A stretch of DNA of 50,199 nt from Desulfobulbaceae bacterium (GTDB taxonomy: Bacteria; Desulfobacterota; Desulfobulbia; Desulfobulbales; Desulfobulbaceae). Both the position numbers and the translations under genes were made by a program. Location: NCBI GenBank assembly GCA_019163135.1, contig JAFLKR010000066.1, positions 1 to 50,199 of the forward strand, in the 5' to 3' direction. Below are positions 18,116 to 25,714 of this stretch, piece after piece (within the stretch, counting starts at the first letter, position 1; the number at the start of each line of letters is the position of its first letter). Below the pieces are notes generated by a model. It saw only the letters and a list, made by a program, of their open reading frames with translations, was not told where the DNA came from and ran no database searches.

Positions 18116-18130
18116 GCAAGGGACATGCCA
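18116..18130 (-). promoter_or_regulatory. Sigma-54 (-24/-12) promoter for the NrfD-A operon
   Basis: Minus-strand sequence TGGCATG-TCCC-TTGC matches the sigma-54 consensus TGGCACG-N4-TTGC at 10 of 11 defined positions and keeps the diagnostic GG-N10-GC spacing. It lies about 57 bases before the ATG at 18059, a normal distance. A sigma-54 activator gene is 2.5 kb away, making it the obvious candidate regulator. Confidence 0.85.
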
Positions 18131-18260
18131 TTACCGCAATTCGGGGAATTCTTTCCAGGCTAAAACAGGTAAATCATTGAAGCCTCGTCTATCTTTTTAT
18201 CTACCAATAATGGTGTTAAGGTTTTAACGGTAGTGGCAATTGTAACTATAATAGACAATG

Positions 18261-18279
18261 ATGATCAAGTTGCGCCCAT
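18261..18279 (-). promoter_or_regulatory. Shared upstream motif, copy 1 (candidate activator or regulator site)
   Basis: Plus-strand ATGATCAAGTTGCGCCCAT. It matches 18 of 19 bases with a sequence at 25434-25452 in the same orientation and similar position upstream of the second NrfD unit. It is 131 bases upstream of the sigma-54 promoter, within the usual range for an enhancer-binding protein site. Which protein binds is unknown. Confidence 0.6.
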
Positions 18280-18748
18280 ACTTGGTTTAGGTAATGACGC
18301 ATAATGCGCCTTTTCCAGAGGCGATGTTTGTTGGTTTTTTTAGGAAAAATTTCCGGAGAGCACCTTTTTTTAGGCAGTTAAAGGAGTTGTCAGGAATGGC
18401 TCGTGCAAATTGAGATTGTCCTTTTTGTCGAATGGCATTACGGCATGGGGGGAGGTAGAATAGTATTGTTCGTAAAATTATACAGTTAGCTGCGGGGGTT
18501 AGCTAAATGGGCGCATTTTGAGCCATTTGGGCTGGGTGTTTTAGGGATGCGGCTCTGCGCGAAAATCGTCGGGAAAGACGCCACCTGGCCTTGCGCACCA
18601 ATCTGCGTGGATGTCATTCTCGTATTGTTGTACTCAAGTGGGGGGCCTGGATATCGGCGGTGTATACTTTCAGGGGTGATTAGTATTGGATATGGTCATT
18701 GTCAAGATCGGCTGGTAACGACAAGTCGGAGAACGATGGGGAAGGAAG

Positions 18749-18778
18749 GGGAGTGGGCAGGAAACTTTGCCCACTCCC
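18749..18778 (-). terminator. Terminator-like hairpin after the hexahaem cytochrome gene
   Basis: Perfect 11-base inverted repeat GGGAGTGGGCA / TGCCCACTCCC with an 8-base loop, 26 bases after the cytochrome stop. On the minus strand it is followed by pyrimidines (CCTTCCTTCCCC) rather than a clean T-run, so termination may be partial. Confidence 0.65.
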
Positions 18779-18803
18779 AGGAACAGCGAAGAAGAGCGAG
18801 TTA

Positions 18804-19535
18804 TTATTTACCGTGTTTTTCCGGTTCTTTGGTCTCTGCGGATTTCTCGAGCATCCGGCTCAGACCTTTGACGCCGATGTGGCAGGAGGTGCAACGGGTA
18901 TCGGAAGCAAAAGCTATGTTGCCATTGTGGCAGACACCGCAATATTTGCCGGCATAAAGTGCTTTCATGATGAACTTTTCAGGAGACTCTTCAGCTGCAC
19001 CTTTGCGCATCTCGAAAGCCTTGTCGTGGCAACTGGAACAATCAAGGCCCATGTCCACATGCTGCTTATGTCCAAAAACCACGGCTTTAACCGGGCGATT
19101 GAAAACGATCATCTCCGGTTGTTTCATGTCGCTGCCGTGGCAGGTTTTACAAGTTTCCGGGCCGGTGGTGTTGAACGCAGTTTTTCCGTCATGGCAGGCT
19201 CCGCAGTATTTTCCTGCATCCAGCGAGGCCATGGTGTAGTCGCCCTTAGCTTTTGCGGAACCCCGTTTTCGATCAAAAAGATCAGGATGGCAACTGTCGC
19301 AAGTCAAGCCGGCCTTGATCGCATGGGTACTATGGCTGAACATGCTTTTGACCGGATCCATGGCAATGATCCGGGTGTTGCCGAAGGATTCATATTGCTT
19401 TGCGGGCGCGGCACTGGCGGCAGGGGGCGCAACCGGAGCAGTTGTCGGAGCTGCGGCCTGGATATCCAAGACGAAAAATATCCCCACAGCCACAACCAGG
19501 CCAAGAGCTGGCAATAATTTTGCTTTCAGTTTCAT
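18804..19535 (-). CDS. Periplasmic hexahaem cytochrome c, two c7-type triheme repeats
   Basis: 243 residues. An N-terminal hydrophobic signal (about 5-27, ending AAA) is followed by an Ala/Pro-rich linker (28-47). Six CXXCH haem sites begin at residues 79, 111, 129, 166, 199 and 215. The first three and last three repeat with an offset of about 87 residues, with matching ligand histidines before each repeat (FSHSTH at 66-71 and FGHKQH at 154-159). The protein is thus a tandem duplication of the c7/triheme domain. It lies 21 bases after the ferredoxin gene in one transcript and ends at a hairpin. It should carry electrons between the NrfD/ferredoxin module and periplasmic partners; which partners is unknown. 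Confidence 0.93.
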   Translation of the reverse strand: MKLKAKLLPALGLVVAVGIFFVLDIQAAAPTTAPVAPPAASAAPAKQYESFGNTRIIAMDPVKSMFSHSTHAIKAGLTCDSCHPDLFDRKRGSAKAKGDYTMASLDAGKYCGACHDGKTAFNTTGPETCKTCHGSDMKQPEMIVFNRPVKAVVFGHKQHVDMGLDCSSCHDKAFEMRKGAAEESPEKFIMKALYAGKYCGVCHNGNIAFASDTRCTSCHIGVKGLSRMLEKSAETKEPEKHGK

Positions 19536-19556
19536 GTAAATCTCTCCTTCCGCCGG

Positions 19557-20312
19557 TTAGGCGTTCATGTAATAAACGTTTGGCAACGCGCCGGTTTCAG
19601 GTCTCAGGACCCATACGGTAGTTTCAGGACGATGCACCAACTGATACACCTCGCTTTGCGGGTCGCTGATATCGCCGAATACTCTGACTTTGGCGGGGCA
19701 GGCTTCCACGCAGGCAGTATCTTTTTTCCCTTTGGAGAGACGGGTGTCGTAGCAAAAATTGCATTTATCGACAGCTCTGACCTCCTCGTTAAAATAGCGG
19801 GCATTATAAGGGCAAGCCGCCATGCAGGTTTTGCAACCGATGCATTTCTTGCTGTCCATCACTACGATGCCGGTTTTTTTGTCTTTGTAGGTTGCTACAG
19901 TCGGGCAGACGCGGACACAGGGCGGTTCGTTGCACTGGTTGCAGAGTATCGGCATGAAAATAGTTTCTTTTTCGGTGGGGCTTAGCTCTTTAGTCCGCTC
20001 GAGGATGGTGGTTCGCCAGCCATAGGATGGCACGTGATTGGTCTGCACACAGGCCTCCATGCAGAGTTGGCAATCGACACAAAGGTTTTGCCGCATAACC
20101 ATGCTGTAATGAGGGCTGTATGGGTATTTTCCGATCTTCGGCAGGGCTCCTGCGGCGCTTTCGGCATTGCGAACGGAGGTCAGTGACAGTATCGTTCCGC
20201 TCATGAACAACCCGGTGATGGCGAGTCCGGCACGAAGAAAAGTGCGCCGTTCAAGTGAAGGCAAGCGTTCCGCTCCTTCATTTTTTAACTTTTCCAACTC
20301 TTTAATGTTCAT
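19557..20312 (-). CDS. Tat-exported four-cluster 4Fe-4S ferredoxin subunit (HybA/DsrO/PsrB type)
   Basis: 251 residues. The twin-arginine signal RRTFLRAG (R22, R23) precedes a hydrophobic stretch (29-47), so the folded protein is exported. Cys sets: C78-C81-C84-C88; C124-C127-C132-C136; C157-C160-C163-C167; and C184-C187-C201-C205, giving four [4Fe-4S] clusters in the usual pairing of this family. Such subunits dock on NrfD-type membrane proteins and wire them to a cytochrome or catalytic subunit. The gene is first of a two-gene unit with the hexahaem cytochrome, and no molybdopterin catalytic subunit is nearby. That supports a quinone-to-cytochrome conduit rather than a reductase. Confidence 0.93.
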   Translation of the reverse strand: MNIKELEKLKNEGAERLPSLERRTFLRAGLAITGLFMSGTILSLTSVRNAESAAGALPKIGKYPYSPHYSMVMRQNLCVDCQLCMEACVQTNHVPSYGWRTTILERTKELSPTEKETIFMPILCNQCNEPPCVRVCPTVATYKDKKTGIVVMDSKKCIGCKTCMAACPYNARYFNEEVRAVDKCNFCYDTRLSKGKKDTACVEACPAKVRVFGDISDPQSEVYQLVHRPETTVWVLRPETGALPNVYYMNA

Positions 20313-20653
20313 TCCATACCCTCAAATAAAAAGTAACGAAGACGACATCGGCACGCGGTGCTACAATGTGTTGTTATGGCAAAAGAAAAAACTTCAAAAT
20401 GAATAACCGCTCATTTAGTAGAAAAAACAACGTGCGAACATACCCTAAAACCATGAGAAGAGCAAGTTTTCAAATATATGGTATAGTAACGAAACATCAA
20501 AAAGGGTCCCCCTATCCAGCGGAATATCCCCCCGTGTTTGTGATGGCGGAATTTATGTTGTTCAACTTTTTCGATGGCAGCGTTGCCGTCGCTGGCAGAG
20601 TACTTTATTTTGTTTAACCAGAGATCACTGCTTGTCGAGAATGGCGTCCCTAA
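20313..20653. other. Divergent intergenic region, 341 bases
   Basis: Lies between the ferredoxin gene (minus) and the sigma-54 activator (plus) and should hold both promoters. I looked for a GG-N10-GC sigma-54 pair on the minus strand and found only a poor candidate (around 20519-20533), and I did not find the motif shared by the two NrfD units. Nothing else stands out. Confidence 0.4.
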
Positions 20654-23059
20654 ATGAAAAAAACGATACCTGACAAACCCCATAACTTTCAGGATACCCT
20701 GGCGGTTTTCCACCTCGACCGCGATTGTCGTATTATCGGGCTCAATAAAAATGCCGAGCTTCTGACCAAGCAACCGCTTGCCGATTTGTTCGGTAAGTCG
20801 ATGGATGAAATAGTTGTTTTCAAAGAAGAAACCTGCTCGCTTACGCAGCTTTTCGAGCAAACCGGGTGGGGGGAAACACTCTCCCGGCAGACCCTTCATT
20901 TAAATGCCGAGCAAAACGGCGCCCAAGTTGATGTGCTGGTCACGGTCATGCCATTATGGGGCTTGAGCCGGGCGATAACCGGAGCCCTGGTGACCCTCGA
21001 CACCAACAACCAGTCCTTTTACCATCAGTTGCTGCTCGACTCCCTTTCCGAGGGGGTGCTAACCGTCAACCGTTCCTTGGAAATTATCTCGTTCAATCGG
21101 GCCGCCGAATTGATCACCGGTTGGCGGCAGGAGGACGTGCTGGGGAAAAAGTGTCAGGAGGTTTTCCCGCCGGAACTTTGTGAAAACAAGTGCCTGATCC
21201 AATCCTCAATCGAAGATGAAAAATCTCTGGTCGCCCAAACCGTTTTTATGACCCATAGGGACGGACGATTTTTTCCCCTTACGCTGACCTCCTCTCCGCT
21301 TTATGACCTCAACGGCCAGGTGATCGGCGGAGTCCAGACCTTTCATGACTGTTCCGATGCCCTTAACAATGCCTTGATCCTGGCCTCGGTCGCCGATGGC
21401 GTCTTCTCCATTGACCGTAACCGGATCATCACCTCGTTCAACCGGGCAGCGGAAAGCATCACCGGGTGGAAACAGGAGGAGGTAATTGGTAAACCCTGCC
21501 GTGAGATTTTTCACTCCAGCGTTTGCGGCAACGATTGCCTGTTGCAAAAGGCCATCGACTGCAACAATATGTACATCGACCGCGCCATTTTTATTAAAAG
21601 CAAGAAAGGGGATTCCATCCCGGTCACCGTCAGTTCCGCGCCGCTTTTTGACGACTTTGGCAATATCATCGGCGGCATCGAGACCTTCCGCGACAATACC
21701 TCTTCCATCCGCGAGAGTTTGATTCTCGATTCCATTGCCGACGGCGTTTTCACCGTAGACCGCAACTGGAACATCACCTCTTTTAACCGGGCAGCCGAGG
21801 AGATCACCGGTTGGTCTCGCGAGAACGCCCTGGGCATGTCCTGCTCGGATATCTTTCATTCCTCCATCTGCGGCAAAAACTGTGCCATTGCCGAGAGTCT
21901 GTATCGCGGCGCACCCGTCGCCAACCGTTCCATCACCATCCGCAACGCTCAAGGCGAAAGTGTGCCGATCAGCATCAGTGCCGCTCCGCTGACCGATCAT
22001 GAGGGCAATATTATCGGCGGAGTCGAAACTTTTCGCGACCTGACCGCGATCACCACCCTGCGCCAGCAACTCAGTCAGAAATACACCTTTGACGCCATTA
22101 TTTCAAAATCGGCTGCCATGCAGCGATTATTCAATATTCTCCCGGATATCGCCCGGAGCCCCAGCACTGTCCTGATCCTCGGCGAAAGCGGCACCGGCAA
22201 GGAGTTGATTGCGCGGGCACTTTACAATACCGGCGAACGCAAGGACCAGCCCTTTGTCATCGTCAACTGCGCAGCCCTGCCGGAAACGCTGCTGGAATCG
22301 GAGTTGTTCGGCTATAAAGCCGGAGCATTCACCGATGCCCGTAAAGACAAAATCGGCCGTTTCGCCGCCGCCGAGGGGGGGACGCTCTTTCTCGATGAAA
22401 TCGGCGATCTTCCCGGCAGTGTTCAGGTCAAACTTTTACGGGTCCTGCAGGAAAAAGTCTACGAACCGTTGGGATCCAACACCCCGGTCAAGGCTGATGT
22501 GCGGATAATTACCGCGACCAACCGTGATCTGCAGGCCTTGGTGCGGGAAGGATTGTTCCGGGACGATCTGTTCTATCGTCTTAATGTGGTGAAAATAAGC
22601 CTTCCACCTCTGCGGGAACGCAAGGAAGATATTCCGCTGCTCATTGACCATTTCATCAAAAAGTATGGCGCTCAGCAGGGCAAAGATATCGTCGGTATTT
22701 CCAGCGGGGCGCTGGCCATTCTGATGCGCTACGACTATCCTGGCAACATCCGGGAACTGGAAAATATTATTGAATATTCCTTTATTCTCTGCGAGGGCGG
22801 CTATATTCAACCGCAGCACCTGCCGGAACCGTTTGCCGCCGGTTTCGAGGAAGCGGCCAAAGAGTCGGTCCGCAATGTTGGCCCGCAAACGCTGGAGGAT
22901 ATTGAGAAGCAGGCGATCATGCTCAGTCTTGAGCGCAACCGATGGAAGAAGATGGTGACGTGTCGGGAGCTCGCGATATCAAAAGATACCTTGCGGCGCA
23001 AAATCGAGCGTTACGGTCTCCATAATCCTCTGGCCGACAATGGCGATGAGGGCGAATAA
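20654..23059 (+). CDS. Sigma-54-dependent transcriptional activator with PAS array
   Basis: 801 residues. A degenerate PAS (about 10-117) is followed by three PAS repeats of exactly 115 residues, each with C-x8-C-x3-C: C167/176/180, C282/291/295, C397/406/410. The AAA+ domain (about 480-715) has Walker A GESGTGKE (510-517), loop 1 GAFTDA (557-562, versus the usual GAFTGA), Walker B LFLDEIG (578-584) and R-finger region FRDDLFYRLNV. A Fis-type helix-turn-helix is at about 750-790 (TCRELAISKDTLRRKI). There is no membrane segment, so it senses in the cytoplasm. It is divergent from the ferredoxin/cytochrome genes and sits between both NrfD units, one of which has a sigma-54 promoter. Control of these units is inference from position. 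Confidence 0.92.
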   Translation: MKKTIPDKPHNFQDTLAVFHLDRDCRIIGLNKNAELLTKQPLADLFGKSMDEIVVFKEETCSLTQLFEQTGWGETLSRQTLHLNAEQNGAQVDVLVTVMPLWGLSRAITGALVTLDTNNQSFYHQLLLDSLSEGVLTVNRSLEIISFNRAAELITGWRQEDVLGKKCQEVFPPELCENKCLIQSSIEDEKSLVAQTVFMTHRDGRFFPLTLTSSPLYDLNGQVIGGVQTFHDCSDALNNALILASVADGVFSIDRNRIITSFNRAAESITGWKQEEVIGKPCREIFHSSVCGNDCLLQKAIDCNNMYIDRAIFIKSKKGDSIPVTVSSAPLFDDFGNIIGGIETFRDNTSSIRESLILDSIADGVFTVDRNWNITSFNRAAEEITGWSRENALGMSCSDIFHSSICGKNCAIAESLYRGAPVANRSITIRNAQGESVPISISAAPLTDHEGNIIGGVETFRDLTAITTLRQQLSQKYTFDAIISKSAAMQRLFNILPDIARSPSTVLILGESGTGKELIARALYNTGERKDQPFVIVNCAALPETLLESELFGYKAGAFTDARKDKIGRFAAAEGGTLFLDEIGDLPGSVQVKLLRVLQEKVYEPLGSNTPVKADVRIITATNRDLQALVREGLFRDDLFYRLNVVKISLPPLRERKEDIPLLIDHFIKKYGAQQGKDIVGISSGALAILMRYDYPGNIRELENIIEYSFILCEGGYIQPQHLPEPFAAGFEEAAKESVRNVGPQTLEDIEKQAIMLSLERNRWKKMVTCRELAISKDTLRRKIERYGLHNPLADNGDEGE

Positions 23060-23088
23060 CCTCTATTGTCAGGCGGTCGGCCAAAAAC

Positions 23089-23127
23089 AAAAAAGGTGTC
23101 CCAGATCAATTCGGGGCACCTTTTTTT
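23089..23127 (+). terminator. Rho-independent terminator after the sigma-54 activator gene
   Basis: AAAAAAGGTGTCCC, a 10-base loop, then GGGGCACC and seven Ts. The stem pairs with one G-U. It lies 30 bases after the stop codon. The A-run on the left lets it also work for the convergent MerR gene, although that gene ends about 130 bases away. Confidence 0.88.
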
Positions 23128-23258
23128 GTTCATTCATGGGGGAAAAGCGAGTAACTTTTACGCGCTTGCCCTGGTTTTATCCGCCAAGGCAACGCGTTGC
23201 TAACCGCAGATAAGTCGTAACGGGCCGTTGGGCTGCAGTCGTGGTTTTTCGGAAACGA

Positions 23259-23702
23259 TCAACCGGAGGAACTGAGCTTTTTTTTTTGCCCGGGAACTCC
23301 TTTCTTCTGCCGGTCTTGTTCTTTGGCCTCCATGCTGGCGGCGACGTCACCTACCGGGTGCAAGGTCCGAGGCACGGCTCGGTCCACCTGGGCGTTGCAA
23401 TGATGATGGATTGAAGTAGGGCACCCCGCAACTTCCCAGCAGGGCACGTATGCCAGTAATTTTTTCAGTCCTGGGATACTGATGCCCTCTTCGTGGATAA
23501 AAGTGCGCAGGCAGGTGATCCATTGAATGTCATCAGCGGAAAACATTCGTCGATTCCCAACCAGCGTGGGTAGCACCAACCCTTCCTTCTCATAGATCCG
23601 CAGGGTGCGCGGATGTACATTTAACAACTTGGCGGCGACGCCGATCGGATAAATGGCGACATCTGAGCGGATCGCCTTAATTTCCGTTCTTTTTCTAGCC
23701 AT
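23259..23702 (-). CDS. MerR-family regulator with four-cysteine pattern (copy B)
   Basis: 147 residues from the ATG at 23702 (MARKRTEIK), preceded by CCAGGAG; a longer frame running into the NrfD gene is not used. The MerR helix-turn-helix reads IGVAAKLLNVHPRTLRIYEKEGL (about 20-42). C64, C88, C94 and C102 repeat exactly the C-x23-C-x5-C-x7-C spacing of copy A (WITCLR, PCW, GCP, HC). Three His at 99-101 directly precede the last Cys and might also bind metal. It follows NrfD copy B by 83 bases, the same relation as in copy A, so the pair NrfD plus regulator is a repeated unit. A Lys-rich tail ends the protein. Confidence 0.87.
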   Translation of the reverse strand: MARKRTEIKAIRSDVAIYPIGVAAKLLNVHPRTLRIYEKEGLVLPTLVGNRRMFSADDIQWITCLRTFIHEEGISIPGLKKLLAYVPCWEVAGCPTSIHHHCNAQVDRAVPRTLHPVGDVAASMEAKEQDRQKKGVPGQKKKLSSSG

Positions 23703-23785
23703 ACCGGTCTCCTGGCAAAGTGGGATGCCGGAGCAAGGCGGGGAGTTGTTACTGCGCCCCGCCTTGCTGGTCGACATAGGTGCCA

Positions 23786-24979
23786 TCAATGGTCTTCGGA
23801 CAGATGGCCACGGAACATCCGTTCTCCCATCATGAACAAAATACCGCAGAAGGTGAAACCGGACAGGGTTATAACCCATTCGTGCAGGGTCGGCGAGTAG
23901 GGCAGAATATGGGGCAGGTCCACGATATTTAATTCATGAAATCCCGGTATAATCTGACCAACGATGACCAGATCGTAGCGCATGACGAAGATGCCGATGA
24001 TGCTCATCAGCGATCCGATGGCCATGGCCGTCACATTTTTAGCCCGCACTGCCAGGATGATCGCAAGGGGAATGACCAAGCCCATGGCCACCTCGCCGTA
24101 CCAGAAATTATTGGCAAAAGGACCGTTGATCAGGGTCATGATCGATTCGTATTTTCCAGGCTGCTGCCCGGTATAGCCGGAAATCATCTTCCAGGTGGTG
24201 AAAAACAGGATGATGATATAGAGCAGGGCGCCCAGTTTGCCCACCGAGTACAGCGAATTTTCCAGTTGGGTGCTCATCTTCCAGCCATTGATCTTGTATC
24301 CCAGCCAATGGAAGAAAATCACTGTAGCGCAACCGGACATCATTGCCGAGGTGATGAAATAGATGGGCATGTAAGGTCCGTGCCAGAACTCGCGACCATT
24401 GAGCAGGCCAAAGACCGCGCCCAGGTTGGAATGGGCGGCAACCCCCGCGATTACCCCGAGCATCCCGAGGATTCCGGCGGTTTTGTGTTTGCCGGCTTGG
24501 AGCAGGGCGAATTCGATCAGCATGAAGAAGAGATAGGCGCCGTACAGGGTTCCCATCCACCAGATGTTCGAGCTAAGGTTGGGGGAAATGACGTTGTAGA
24601 TCGCCATGCGCCATGGATTTTCGATCTCAAAGGCAATGACCAGAAATCCGGCGACGATGGTGGCGATGGCCAGGAAAACGGAACGTTTGGCGATGGGCTT
24701 GAAGGCCTCATACCCAAAAACATGGCCAATGGACGAAACTAGACATAAACCCGTCGAGGTAACGACAAAAAAGACATAAGCGCCGAGCATCAAGCCCCAA
24801 GGAACCTCGCGGGTGACGCTGTATACATGTTCATGACCGGCAAACATGGCATGAATCCCGAAGGCAATGCCGACCAGGGTAAACACGCCTAACAGACCGA
24901 TCACTCCATTGTACACCCTGGAACGGGTGCCTTCGAGCCCGCCTTCCTGGGGTAAAACCTTGGTTAATATATTTTCCAT
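23786..24979 (-). CDS. nrfD: NrfD/PsrC-type membrane quinone-interacting subunit (copy B)
   Basis: 397 residues from the ATG at 24979 (MENILTKV), with the ribosome site TATGGAGG; an 18-residue longer frame lacks one. About ten membrane segments. It shares with copy A the segments GHEHVYSVTREVPWGL, WRMAIYNVISPN...NIWWMGTLYGA and the final GERMFRG, so the two are clear paralogues across their length. It has no ferredoxin or cytochrome gene in its own operon. Either it shares those of module A, giving alternative forms of one complex, or its partners are elsewhere; both are inference. The upstream 38-residue membrane protein is probably its small subunit. Confidence 0.9.
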   Translation of the reverse strand: MENILTKVLPQEGGLEGTRSRVYNGVIGLLGVFTLVGIAFGIHAMFAGHEHVYSVTREVPWGLMLGAYVFFVVTSTGLCLVSSIGHVFGYEAFKPIAKRSVFLAIATIVAGFLVIAFEIENPWRMAIYNVISPNLSSNIWWMGTLYGAYLFFMLIEFALLQAGKHKTAGILGMLGVIAGVAAHSNLGAVFGLLNGREFWHGPYMPIYFITSAMMSGCATVIFFHWLGYKINGWKMSTQLENSLYSVGKLGALLYIIILFFTTWKMISGYTGQQPGKYESIMTLINGPFANNFWYGEVAMGLVIPLAIILAVRAKNVTAMAIGSLMSIIGIFVMRYDLVIVGQIIPGFHELNIVDLPHILPYSPTLHEWVITLSGFTFCGILFMMGERMFRGHLSEDH

Positions 24980-25080
24980 GGCACTTTTCCTCCATAAGCT
25001 ATGCAAGCGATCATGGCAGTGATCGTCACGCATTGGTTGTAATTCTAAAATAGACTCGATCCCGAAAAAAATGACTTCGG

Positions 25081-25197
25081 TTAGGGTAAATCGCTTTCTT
25101 CCCTGACGGACTGAAGAACCGGTTTGATTCTCAGATCAAACAGCGTATGGAGGACAGCACCACCCAACCAGATAACGAAAAACAGTATAGCTTCCAT
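25081..25197 (-). CDS. 38-residue single-helix membrane protein in the NrfD-B operon
   Basis: A very short gene with an excellent ribosome site (AAGGAGAAG, 3 bases before the ATG). The product begins MEAILFFVIWLGGAVLHTLF, a clear membrane helix, followed by a charged tail (LRIKPVLQSVREESDLP). It is 101 bases upstream of NrfD copy B, in the position where module A has its 77-residue membrane protein, though the two are not obviously similar. Small helices of this type accompany NrfD in other respiratory complexes. Its length means automated annotation probably misses it. Confidence 0.75.
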   Translation of the reverse strand: MEAILFFVIWLGGAVLHTLFDLRIKPVLQSVREESDLP

Positions 25198-25433
25198 TTG
25201 CTTCTCCTTGTTCCGAACCCCCGGACAGTTGTGTTGCACCAGGATCTATTGGCGGATAAACACCCGGCACTCTCTCGATTTTTTAGCACCTCCTTTGTTC
25301 GTCGACCCGTTAGTCAGTATTTGAAGAAGGGTCTGGTTGATTGGTAGAACCACATTTGTGTTGTTTTTTTAGCCGCTGTTATGACCAGTGTCAAGCAAAA
25401 CTAGCATCAATTGTCAAAAAACTTATAAATTGT

Positions 25434-25452
25434 ATGATCAATTTGCGCCCAT
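25434..25452 (-). promoter_or_regulatory. Shared upstream motif, copy 2
   Basis: Plus-strand ATGATCAATTTGCGCCCAT, differing from the copy at 18261-18279 at one base. It lies 237 bases upstream of the 38-residue membrane protein gene, in the same orientation relative to the operon as copy 1. A candidate binding site for a regulator common to both NrfD units. Confidence 0.6.
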
Positions 25453-25714
25453 TAAACTTATTTCGATTATCCTGTAAGTTTAAATTTCCCGAAAACTTGT
25501 TTTTAAGAAAGGTAAGAACAGGCAATAGCGTTGTTTTTGTGGTTCAATTCGGCATCAGCTTTTTTGGGGACTGACGATGACGGTTGTCGGACAGTATGCG
25601 CATTTTGCGTCGAATTTTTGATTGTTAGGGATGGTATTGCTTCCATTTGAGGATGTGCTTGACGTTGAGCCAAGAAGTAATGTAATTAGGGGGAGAGATA
25701 TGTTGTTTGATCTC

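Larger units (their letters stand above)
18060..18803. other. Regulatory intergenic region, about 740 bases
   Basis: Separates the ferredoxin/cytochrome pair from the small-TM/NrfD/MerR operon. Read on the minus strand it holds the cytochrome terminator (18749-18778), a degenerate motif copy on the opposite strand (18507-18521), a small palindrome CGCAT-A-ATGCG (18298-18308), the motif shared with the second NrfD unit (18261-18279), a GTTAA-GGTT-TTAAC repeat (about 18209-18223) and the sigma-54 promoter (18116-18130). No gene is supported inside. Confidence 0.6.

Noticed and set aside
18699-19517. A 272-codon plus-strand frame opposite the hexahaem cytochrome
   Set aside because: The minus strand has six CXXCH sites and a signal peptide; the plus frame has no support.
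20519-20533. Second sigma-54 promoter upstream of the ferredoxin gene
   Set aside because: The GG-N10-GC spacing occurs by chance in a G-run; the rest of the consensus (TGGCAC, TTGC) is absent.
21206-22069. A 287-codon minus-strand frame opposite the PAS repeats
   Set aside because: Repetition in its translation mirrors the 115-residue PAS duplication on the other strand; no independent evidence of coding.
23936-24742. A 268-codon plus-strand frame opposite NrfD copy B
   Set aside because: The translation is rich in Asp, His and Gln, the expected complement of hydrophobic codons; not a gene.
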